Of a stretch of DNA of 64,000 nucleotides, positions 1-10,200 are shown piece by piece. The DNA is from Bretschneidera sinensis. Its lineage: Eukaryota; Streptophyta; Magnoliopsida; Brassicales; Akaniaceae. Under the pieces are notes generated by a model. That model was not told the DNA's origin. It worked only from the letters and a program-made list of their open reading frames with translations, and made no database searches. A program made the translations under genes and the position numbers. Location: contig CM043700.1 of NCBI GenBank assembly GCA_023935145.1, positions 27,129,001 through 27,193,000 of the forward strand, in the 5' to 3' direction. Numbering within the stretch: the first letter of the stretch is position 1; every line of letters starts with the position of its first letter.

Positions 1-1672
1 TCTATATTCTAACATTGAATTCAATTTTTTTCACTGATCGAATCACTCTCACACGTCATTCATGTGATTCTTAATTTAAATGAAATTTTATTTTATATAA
101 GTATATAAATACTAATAATATATATTGTAAGCATATATTAATACTTAAAAACAAAAAAAGTATATATTAATATTATTTTAAATTAAATATATTTTGTTAT
201 TGATATATCAATAATAAAATGGGCTTGAAGGAGAACCTGTAGAAATGTAGGATAACCTTTTTCAGAGTTTCTATTTCGTTACCTGATTTTAAGGTAATCT
301 TATTACCATGATAATCAAATATTACTGCAATATAGTTTTATTGATGAGTCAAACACAGTAATTCATATATTATTGGTAATATTTTAAATTATTGTGTATT
401 AGATTACCGCAAACCCAGCATGCCTTAAAATGTCATGTATATTAATTAGAAATTAACTCAGTAAAATTAGGTTTAGTGTAAGGATCATTCACCAAATCGG
501 TTAATAAGAGTCGGCAAAGGACACGGAGTGAAGTTAAAATATTAATTTTTTGATTCTAAATATGGGTAGTATTCACTGCATTTATATTAAAGTAAAAGTT
601 GAAAATTATTTTATATTCAATGCGATGAAAACTTAAATTTAATATTAATAAATACTTATAAAGAGATTTAAACTCAAACATTTTAAATAAATAAGAGAAG
701 CTGTTAAGACCAAACCCTGACAAGTGCAACTTAAATATGCAAATGAACAAAACAACACTGAAAGAGAAACCAAAATAGTGGTGGGAAGTAAAGAAAAAGC
801 AAACGAAATAGTGAAAAGATAAACCGAAATAGCGGTGTAAAATAACGACAAGAACAACTGAAAAGAGAAACCGAAATAATAAAGTCAAGAAAAGAAAAGA
901 GTATGAGCCACGCCACACGCAAATTACGGATTCAAATAATGCGGGATTTAAGACTTGCACAGTTTCTTTATTACCGCATTTCGTCGGCAGGGTAACGGTT
1001 TTTCTTCCTTTTTACTTTTTCTTTTGAAGAAATTTTAATAAAATTTTCCTTTTCTTTTATTCAGTAGGGTCCTCATTCCTCACCTATCAAGAAACTTAAG
1101 AAAGACCAGACAAAGTGGACCCGTCACCCCACAGTTGCAATTGGCTGGTCCAAAGTTTATTTTTTAATGGGTGTTAATGCCCAAAAGTTTTTGGTCACAT
1201 CTCAAAACTAATATTATTAATAAAAAATTTAAAATTATTATTAATATTTCAAATGAATTTAAAACAATAATTTTAATCTCAAATTAACAAAAAAAAAAAT
1301 ATTAATATCATAACAAGTAATTTGGTGGTATTAGTAAATAACGAATATGATGTATACGGTACTCTCTGGATTATGTTATACGTTTTCTCCCCGTTTTCTC
1401 ACAATGACATCAAAGTCAAAAGGCTTACGTACTGTGGTTCTGTTTTCAACATTTGTAGTCTGTTGAGTAATTATTTATTTAACTTTTTTCTATTAAAAAA
1501 ATCAGTCAAGAAATATACACATAAAGAGAAAAAAAGAGATAATTACATCTACCACAAATTGTATATATCAGTTTAAAGAAAGCATGACTTATAAAACCAC
1601 AAAATGATATTTATATATATTTCTCGATTTTTAAGTTAACGTTGAAAAATAAATACTGTAGCCACTAGATAC

Positions 1673-1703
<31 letters not shown>

Positions 1704-4266
1704 TTAAATTTTGTTACAAAATTTTTGAAGAGACTATGCACAGGTTTTTATGACAAATTTTTTTATCTTAATATGCTTGGACTTGGTAAGTGGATAAGTT
1801 TGAATTTAATTGGGGAATAGGAGCAATTGCAAGACTTTTTGTTTAATCAATTTAATTCATTTTGGGTCTAAATTAATTAGACTTTATTTGATTCAACTGA
1901 TATAAGATCAAAAATTTCATTTAAATTTTAGACTGATCCAAAACCCACTAAAGCTTATTGATATTTCCTAAACTCAAACATTTTTAATTCAAATTTCAAG
2001 CTCAAGAAGTCTTTTACTTTTTAAGGGTGGATTTCTCTCAATGTGGAATGTCATAATGAAAAATTTTCACTCATCTTTTTTGCGTTTTGAACTCATCCCT
2101 CCCCCTTAAGGTCCCTCACTTTCATTTGTACCAAATGCTACATTTTCACCTAAAAAACAACAACTATACACTTAAAAAAACAATAAATTTTAAAAAATTT
2201 TATAATCGCTACACACATTGATTTAAGTTTGAATGAGAGATAATTTGTATGAGAATCTAAACCAAACAGGAGAGTTTTTGTTCCCAATTGATATCGCCCA
2301 TATGTTCAGACACAAATTCGATACAAAGAAAACATTATTAGTTACTCATTTATTATTTTTATTAATTAGCAAATTACGTATGTGTTAATTTATATATTTA
2401 AATAAAAATTTATAGAATATTTTAAAAGTAGACATCAAATAAAGTATATGGCTATATTAATAGTATAATATATAGATTAATTAGCAAATTAATGACTTTT
2501 TATTAAGAGATGAGATAAATGTCATAACCGTAGTGGTCCCAAAATACAACTGTCTTTAAAAAGAATGGCATGCGTATGGTTATTTCTCATCTTATCAAAG
2601 AACTCGGTACCCTTGAAGATAAGATGCCTACAGCATTCATGTAAAAGACCCCAAATTTTCCATGTGAGAGCGTAATATTGAAAATGGTAACTTGTGTGCT
2701 TTTTAAAGTTAAAAAGGGTAATTCATCAGTCTAAGTTTTACAAGTATCACCCGATTACTGGTCGATTGACCATGACTTGTTACAACTATGTGGTCAATAG
2801 AGGTTCCCCTAACGGTGCTCTTGTTTTTTTAGGTTAAACAAGAGCTCAGCCAAACAGAATCATGACCTGCAGGTCCATAGCAACCGCGGCAATTTTAGAT
2901 CAAGGGACGGTTTTTATAAACCATTCCTAAATTATTTGATTTCTTAGTTTAATACATATATGTCTTCCTCCAGAAAGAGAAACAGTTTCCAGAAGATTGG
3001 CGGAATTGCATTAACATGAAACCCACAAGTATCTGTAAGCAGTACGTCCCCTATATGGAAGCGGCAAAAATGTACTACAAAAGTAAAAAACGTAGGCTAC
3101 CCTTTTCTTTCTAATCTGTGAAGCAGTGAGCTGTATGCGCACGAGAACAAAATTGCTCTGTATAATTGAACCTAACCCACCATAGCAAACCTAGCTTTTT
3201 CACCTCACCTCTTTCTCGTTGGCCAATAAATTTGTGATTTTTCTGATTCTCTCAGTCTCTCACTACCTTTATTCTTGCCTGAAATAACGATCATTAAGAG
3301 AGAATCTGAAATGTTTGGAACATTATTTGACAATGATTATAAAACTTTATAATGCTGGATTAAGTATTAAAGTGTATATAAAATTGATATATGTTGTTGA
3401 TTCATTTCCTATCAATTTAAATTTTTAAAATAAAAGAGTAACTACCACATATTAGGTACAATCAACAAAATTGCATAATGCCAGGCTAAGAACATTAATG
3501 TATACATAAAGAAAATTAATTTCTAAAAATTCTGTGGCGGATATATAGGATTTAAAAAGAAAAAAAAAAGAAAAACCCTTTTAGCTACAAAATTACTTGC
3601 TGGTATAGAACGTACACTCTATTCTGTCCATTATTTTTTTCTGTGCTTTTTTATGGAACGTCCTTTTGCATCTGTCAAAGTGTAAAATGTCACAAGAATA
3701 ACTAGCGTTATGAGAAACAATATAAGAGATGCTTTTCGGGGTCCACATATACAAGGGACAAATTATTATTAGTTGGTGCAAAGCATCACAGGTTCCCACG
3801 GGACACCTTCGTTCATTGGCAATATGTTCAGAAAATGCATCGTAAAGCTGTTGAAGGATGAACGTTAGCCCAATTTCACTAAGATGTGGGGCCACCCTAA
3901 ACTTTAAGGTCGTTCTTTAGAATTGAGCCTACACCAGAGTACTACTTTAACTATTTTTAGGTAGAAGAGGCAGACCATAAAGTTGGTTACTCCATTTAAA
4001 AAACTCACCCCATATATGAAAATTAGATGGTATGAACCATCTGAGGTGAGGCTTCTACTCGGGCCCTTTATTTCGATTTTAAGGTGAGAATCCATCCAAA
4101 GGGAGGTTTTTTGTTGCGACCTTCACTTTGGGTTTAGGGTGAGAACGTGAGATTTCTCGTCTGGGCCTTCACTTTGGATTTGTGGCAAGAGCCCATATGA
4201 GGCGAAGCTTATAATTGAGGCCATTGCTTTGGTTTTGTCCAATGAATTACTTATATATATATATAT
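1..4266. other. AT-rich intergenic DNA, no gene recognised
   Basis: Low-complexity AT-rich sequence with many short A and T runs and a TA microsatellite at about 1673-1696. Short open frames exist, for example on the minus strand at 3593-3895, but none shows a recognisable domain, plausible splice signals or a sustained coding pattern. No element with both ends could be delimited. Confidence 0.5.
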
Positions 4267-4516
4267 CCAGTTGCTAGATAATCTTGGGTTCAACAAACGT
4301 GAAAAAAAGGAATTATGGGAATTCACCTAAGGTTAATAACGTAAAAATGGTTAAAAAAAAGGAATTATGGGAATTCACCTAAGGTTAATAACGTAAAAAT
4401 GAGTTTTGTTTATCGGATCGGATAAACAAAACTCATTTTTACGTTATTAACCTTAGGTGAATTCCCATAATTCCTTTTTTTCACGTTTGTTGAACCCAAG
4501 ATTATCTAGCAACTGG
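4267..4516. repeat. Perfect fold-back palindrome with an internal direct repeat
   Basis: Bases 4267-4349 are the exact reverse complement of 4434-4516 (83 bp). Inside this, 4353-4414 is the reverse complement of 4421-4481, leaving a loop of only 6 bases (4415-4420). The left side holds two direct copies of a segment of about 50 bp (about 4302-4349 and 4353-4400), so either copy can pair with the single right arm. Arms without mismatch suggest a recent origin, or an assembly or cloning artefact at a hairpin. No coding content was seen. Confidence 0.95.
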
Positions 4517-5672
4517 GTCCATGGTCTATGGATCATTTAGTTACATAACTTTAGAAGAAAAAGGATGCCAACTGGGTTTAAGTTCACAACTTGACCCGAC
4601 CCGAATGAAAACATGCGTTTCAGGGTAGAAATGCTTGGCCCAACTCAAAATCTCAAGTTATCATGGCATAGAATTTTGAGTGGCTTGAAATTTAAGTTAT
4701 AATTGGGACTGAGAATTTGAACTTAAAAGACATTCTTCTCAGGCCAACATCTTGCACCTCCATTTAAAGCAATTTTTTTTATTATAAAAAAAAACAAAAT
4801 TTACTTTAAATAGAAATTAAATATTCACCTAAACATCGTCATAAATAAAAAATAATATTCCATTTAACCAAACCCAACATGTCTCACGGAAAAATCGACC
4901 ACACATTTGGAGCATGTTTGGTAACAGTTTTCAGTTTTCGAAAATAGTTTTTGAAAATAGTTTTCAGTTTTCAATGTTCGAAAACATGTTTGGATAACAG
5001 TGTTCGAAAACTATTTTGGAAACAGTTTTCAGTGAAATGTTGTTTGGATAATCAGTGTTCGAAAACTGTTTTGAAAATAGAAAACTGTTTGGATTACACT
5101 TTCTTGTAATTGTTTTTAGCTTTCAGTTTTCAGTGTTTAGTTTAAATTTTAATATCTAAAATTAATTTTATTTCTCATATTTACTAAATACAATTTTTTA
5201 AGCACATACCAAATATTTGAAAATAATTTTTTAAGAGTATAGTTTTTAATTTCACAATTGTTTTAACCTAAACAATGTCAGTTGATCAAGTACGTTTCCA
5301 AGCCTTTACTTCAAAATGGTCAAAGTAACAGTAAAATCGTTTTCAAGAGCAAAAAGAAAATGGATGAATTCTCATATAATCCAGTCCATGGATTCCGTAT
5401 TAAGCAATGAATCCAAAGACTTAGAAACCTGGACAGAACAGTGCCAAAAGGAAGAAAGAAAAATTTGTTGTGTAAGACACAGTCACATGATGCATAGAAG
5501 GAATCGAATTGTTGATGTTTGATTTGCACAATCATAATGGAGGAGAATCACTAACACGTACATAGAGATAACAAGTTTGTTTCTTCTTCCAATTGTTATT
5601 TGTACAGTTTTCACGAAAGCTACAAACATCACTTTAAACTAAACAAGGCTGCATAGCCTAGAATCAACAATT

Positions 5673-5744
5673 GAATGTGGCATGTAGCTAATTTCACTCT
5701 AAGCACTCAAATGTGGCATGCAGCTAATTTCACTCTAAGCACTC
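5673..5744. repeat. 36-bp tandem duplication
   Basis: Two adjacent near-identical 36-base copies (about 5673-5708 and 5709-5744), each containing GTGGCATG and TTTCACTCTAAGCACTCA. They lie just downstream of the Nudix fragment, in what would have been its 3' untranslated region. Confidence 0.85.
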
Positions 5745-5745
5745 A

Positions 5746-6476
5746 TTAAACCTGTACAACACATTTAGTACAAGACTCTTCAAGATTCTGTACAGAAGAT
5801 GGCTTTTTTCCAGAGCAGCCAGGTGATAATATTTGATTCTCTGTTCCTGTATCTGAAGCTGGGATCATAGGAGACTCCATCAATGTTTCTCTTGTCCCCT
5901 TCATTCTGTCTGTAGAGAGAGCTGTCAAAAAACTTCTTAAGAGCATCCCTCATCCAATCATACCGGCAAAGTTTAAATGCCTCCTCTGTAGTAAGCTGTA
6001 AAACGTAAAAATATTATCCATCCCTGAAATTGTTCATCCATAAAACTAGATGCTGCAAATATGGATCTACAGCCATTCATTTGAAAGGCAGAAAAACTAT
6101 AGTCTTGTACACATCAATGTAGTTGAATGGCCATAGTTATCGTCTAAATTGTTTCCCTCATTGTGTTAAGATGTAAAACAATTGTCAAGAAAAGTTTCTC
6201 CTTGAAATGCTTTCATGATGACTTTATTAGAGATTTAGATAAAAGCAACTCCATATCAACGTAGACATTGTATAAAATCCAATATGTAGAATATATGATC
6301 CTACATCAATTTCATTTATTACTGACCCATTTTCTTTCATATTTAGACTGCTCTGGCCAAGAGTCGAGCTCTTCAGTCACCTCCAAAGCAAACATATAAC
6401 CTCTGCAACCTCCTTCCAGGATGCAGCTATTCTGTCTGCTCTTGCTTCTGAACTCCCAGACTCCAATTGGATTTTC
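5746..6476 (-). pseudogene. Nudix hydrolase gene fragment (C-terminal half, frameshifted)
   Basis: Two exon-like blocks on the minus strand with proper splice borders. Block 6476-6327 (50 codons) contains VWEFRSKSRQ, GYMFALEVTEEL and WPEQSKYERKW. Block 5995-5746 begins LTTEEAFKLCRYDWMRDAL. These match the region downstream of the Nudix box in plant NUDT12/13/16-type hydrolases, which cleave nucleoside diphosphate-linked compounds. No Nudix box (GX5EX7REUXEEXGU) could be found upstream to 7515, so the catalytic exon is missing. In the second block the frame breaks at an A-run at 5927-5932: the conserved helix is in one frame and a plausible serine-rich tail in another. It is therefore a non-functional fragment, probably captured by the surrounding element. 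Confidence 0.7.
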
Positions 6477-7515
6477 CTGGGGGGAAGAAAGAAAACAGAA
6501 AGGTGAAAAATAAAGTTTCACATAACGAATAAATAACCAAAAAAAAAGTTCATGTAAAAGAAGCTCAATTAGTCATTCCAACGCAAATAACATGAGACAT
6601 CAAGTGAAGCTGTCATTGATATAACATGGCAACAAAATACGTATATCGTTAACTCTCAACATTGCCATATTCTTTCATATTCTTCATCTCATTCATATTC
6701 CCACCCATCACCATGAACAAACATCAAGTTTAGAGAGACATATGGAGAGAGATAAAAGAAAGATAAAGCACACCCTCACTTACAATTTTGGTTTTTCATG
6801 CAGAGGAAGAAAGGGGGAAGGGTGGAGACAAAATTTTCTCTCCATTTTTTACTTCCCCTAAACAACCAAAACTTCTATTTTTTTTTTTTTTTACGTAGAA
6901 ATTGTTCTCTCAACTCCAAACAGCCTGCATACACCATCACCTTCTCACCACCTTCTCATAGCAGTCTCATTTAATGCCCCACCACCATTAGCTACATGGT
7001 TTTTCTAATTCCATAGGCCATAACAGAGCCGCAAAAGATCTCTTTCATCGTATTTTCATTAAAGAAAAAAAAAGACTAAACAACATGCTATATAAAATCC
7101 CCATCATTACTGCCACAATTAGGAATACTCCTAAAATCAAAACCATATCAGTAAAATTCACACCTAAAAAATGACAATAATTCAAATCCCTGTTATCCTT
7201 TGTTTTAATCAATCAAACAAACATAAAACCACTCTCTTCAAAATCAATCCCAATCCCCTAAACCAAAACTCAAAACATATAAAGTAATTAACTACATAAA
7301 TACATACACAAACACATAAAGATCAACTGTAGCACAGTTCTCTATCATGCACAAATAACAAGCATCACACACACCCACAATACCCAAATTCCTTTGCAAC
7401 CCATCAATCATCACAACCAAATATCGTTAACTCTCAACACCCAAAAAAAAATTAAGAAAAAACTTATAAAAGTGAAATAAAATTTGAGAAAGAGAGAGAG
7501 AGGGAGAGAAGAACC

Positions 7516-7713
7516 TGGATGACGCCGTCGCCAGAGGTACAGGGGAGGAGAAGCGGACCAGGCTGGGGCCGGTCTAGAGCGACTTGAACTGGGACGCCGA
7601 AGCCTTTACGGGGCCCAGTTTCTTGGAATTTGGGTCGACTTTGGGTTTGATGGCTATCACCGTTACTGTTAACGTCTTTTTCATCTTCGTCTTTCACTTC
7701 GTGGCCGCATTTC
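7516..7713 (-). other. Exon-like open segment of unknown origin
   Basis: A minus-strand open frame starting with ATG near 7713 and reaching a good 5' splice signal (ATCCAG, then GTTCTT) near 7516. It has higher GC content than its surroundings. The predicted peptide is proline- and charge-rich, begins MKCGHEVKDEDEKD, and resembles neither the N-terminus nor the Nudix box of a Nudix hydrolase. It may be the first exon of a chimeric transcript with the Nudix fragment, or an exon captured from another gene. I do not recognise it. Confidence 0.3.
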
Positions 7714-7728
7714 ACTTCGTGACAGAGA

Positions 7729-7910
7729 GATGTGATCGAAAGAAGAGAAAAGAGAGCAGAGAGACGCGATCGAGAGCAGAGATGAGAGAGCAGAGAGAGA
7801 GACGCGATCGAGAGCAGAGATGAGAGAGCAGAGAGAGAGACGCGATCGAGAGCAGAGATGAGATAGCAGAAAGCAGAGAGATGCGATCGAGAGAAGAGAG
7901 AAGAGAAAAG
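7729..7910. repeat. GA-rich minisatellite, 38-bp unit
   Basis: CGCGAT recurs at 7765, 7803 and 7841, and a TGCGAT variant at 7882, giving a period of 38, 38 and 41 bases around a GAGCAGAGATGAGAGAGCAG core. A weaker first copy starts near 7729. Overlapping long open frames on both strands here are by-products of the repeat, not genes. Confidence 0.85.
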
Positions 7911-8167
7911 AGAGTAGAGAGCAGAGGGGTTGAGAAATGAAAATAAACACTGAAAACGCCAAATGGCAGTGTTATGAAATCGGTGTTTGAACAGCCATGA
8001 AAATTGAACATTGAAAATTACTTTGAAACATTGTCTTCCAAACATACAAATATTTGAACAGAGGTTTCAGTGTTTGAATATTAAAAAAAAGTTTTTGAAA
8101 ACCCTCTTCAAACATGGGCTTAGTTGTTGGTGGTTAACTTAATTCTATTGTTCCACATTCCTTATCA

Positions 8168-8892
8168 ATTCACTTGTTTGGTTGGACAAAAGAGTTGAAT
8201 TACAATTCCATAGTAGTCCTAATAGCCTCAAACGGTGGAATAGGAAATGAGAAGGGAAAATGTGTCATTTACTACTACCACCATTTGGAATAGGTTTTTA
8301 AATGGTCGAGACTAAAACACCCTCACCTAAATGCCTATTTTTCAATTTCAATTGATATATTTTAACCATATAGACCATGATACTTTATTTTGGATGCTTC
8401 TGATTGGCATTATATAATTATGTTTAAATTTATGAATATTGTTCAAGTGTATGGTACCTTGTTAATATTCGTTTATTTTTTAATATATATTTTTAGTACA
8501 CCCATCCATATTATATAAGGATTAAGAAAAATATATGTGAATTAAAAAGAAAATAGTTAAATAGATATAAAATATATTATTTTAAAACACATATAAATAA
8601 TTGAAAATATATTACAATAATTTTTTTGATAAAAAATATTAAAGTATTATTATAAATGATTTTTCATTCATCTTTTGTTTATTTTGAATAATAAGGATAC
8701 TCTGATCATTTATAACATATTCCATCATATTTTCAAGATTTTATTCCATCCAACCAAACTTTGGAATTGAAATTGAATTTGCAATTATGTAAATACAACT
8801 AAATGCAAATAGTGGAATCACAACTCTATTCCACTTTAATTCTATTCGGTTTGGTTCCACTTCATTCGATTCCATTAACCAAACGTGCTGTG
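8168..8892. mobile_element. Possible MITE-like element
   Basis: The left end reads CACTTGTTTGGTTGGA and the reverse complement of the right end reads GCACGTTTGGTTAATGGA. The interior ends are rich in related TTGGAATTGAAATTG and AATTCCA motifs on opposite strands. No target-site duplication could be fixed and there is no coding sequence. This is a tentative call based on end similarity only. Confidence 0.35.
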
Positions 8893-10200
8893 AGTTATCT
8901 AGCTATTCTATCTAACCATACAGAAGAATAATCAGAGATAAAATTAGTTATAACTATTCTAGTTTCTAAGTCAAATCCCCCCTATGAAATAGTTTCTAAA
9001 TCAAATAGAATAGAGAATGAGAGAAAACAACCATACTTATGAGATTATTTGTCGCTAAAGTTCGATGATGGCATATTGTCGATGTTGATTTTTCCGCAGA
9101 TGATGGTTTGTTGCCGTGGCTGATGGCTGATAACTTGTAAGTGAGGAACTGAGAGTAGCCGGTGAGAGACTTTTTTGATTATGATGGGAAATTGATGATG
9201 AAAACGAAGAGAAAGATTAAAAAGCAACAATTTTTAAAAAATAAATTATACTAACATTTTAATATGAGCGTGTTAATATACTTTTATTAAGCAACATACG
9301 TGCCTAGGATTCTAGAACTATTCTTCTAGCATAAATATTGATTTGTTATATATATTTTCCTCTAACAAGTCCTTTTTGAGAATGATAACCTCTAGGTCCC
9401 CTATGAATCACCGTCACCGTCATGGCGGATCAATTTGATCCTCATATCTCACTTTTCTCTGCACCCAAGCCTATTCACTCTCTATATGTAAATAAGTATA
9501 TTAGTATGCGTTCATATATATTTTGTCGTTGTTTTGCAATTGATGGGGAATTTTGTTGATCAGATTGAGTCTATGAAGAAGGATGAATTAGTGGAGAATG
9601 TACCTAACATGAGAATGGATCATCTCAATTTTATTTTAATCTTCAGTTTTAACCCTATCTCGCTATACAGATGCAAAAATACTTGGTTAGACCTATCCGA
9701 AACTTCATTATTAATTTTAAGAAAAATTAATGATAATAAAAACATAAACATGAGACTCAAAATTAATATTGTTAATGAAATTATCTAAAATTATTAATAA
9801 AATTTTGAATGGATTTAAAATATTAATTTTAACCCGATCTAAAAATGTGCAATTTGGCCTCCACGGTGAATGTCTGTTGGTGAGTCTTTCTGTATGTGCG
9901 TGCACAAATGTGTTTTATATTCTGTTTTGTTGAAGATGGGGTTTAGGTTAAACTCGTGCAACGGACACGGAAAGCTGGAGGGATCCAAACAATGAAAAAG
10001 TCTTAAAAGTTGCAACGAGTAAAATTTTGTTTGATTTTAATCTCATAATAGATGCAAATTCAATTGGATCATGCATTGATCATCAAATACATTCAAACAG
10101 AGACGAATAATACATCTTTTTAGTAATTTTAATATTTAAAAATAATTTTATAATTTCTTTACTAAACGCTTCAACTAGTTTTACAGTACAATTTTCGACG
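8893..10200. other. Intergenic DNA, nothing recognised
   Basis: AT-rich sequence with short unsupported frames on both strands. No RNA gene, repeat array or transposon end could be delimited. Confidence 0.45.

Larger units (their letters stand above)
4910..8119. mobile_element. Candidate non-autonomous DNA transposon carrying a Nudix gene fragment
   Basis: The left end (4910, GAGCATGTTTGG) and the reverse complement of the right end (8119, GCCCATGTTTGA) are similar over about 22 bases, about 16 of 22 matching when the following GTTTTCA is included. Both subterminal regions (4920-5130 and 7930-8110) are filled with related motifs such as CAGTGTT and GTTTTCA in opposite orientation. The flanking triplets are TTG on the left and TTA on the right, compatible with a decayed 3-bp PIF/Harbinger-type duplication. 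No transposase was seen. The interior holds a truncated Nudix hydrolase gene and a GA-rich minisatellite. The family assignment is inference; the ends are degenerate. Confidence 0.45.

Noticed and set aside
3593..3895. Minus-strand open frame of 100 codons starting MAPHLSEIGL
   Set aside because: No family recognised, no splice context, and composition like the surrounding intergenic DNA.
7464..8045. Long minus-strand open frame (193 codons) and overlapping frames over the GA-rich region
   Set aside because: Most of the length is read through the 38-bp minisatellite, and three frames are open at once, as expected of a GA/CT repeat.
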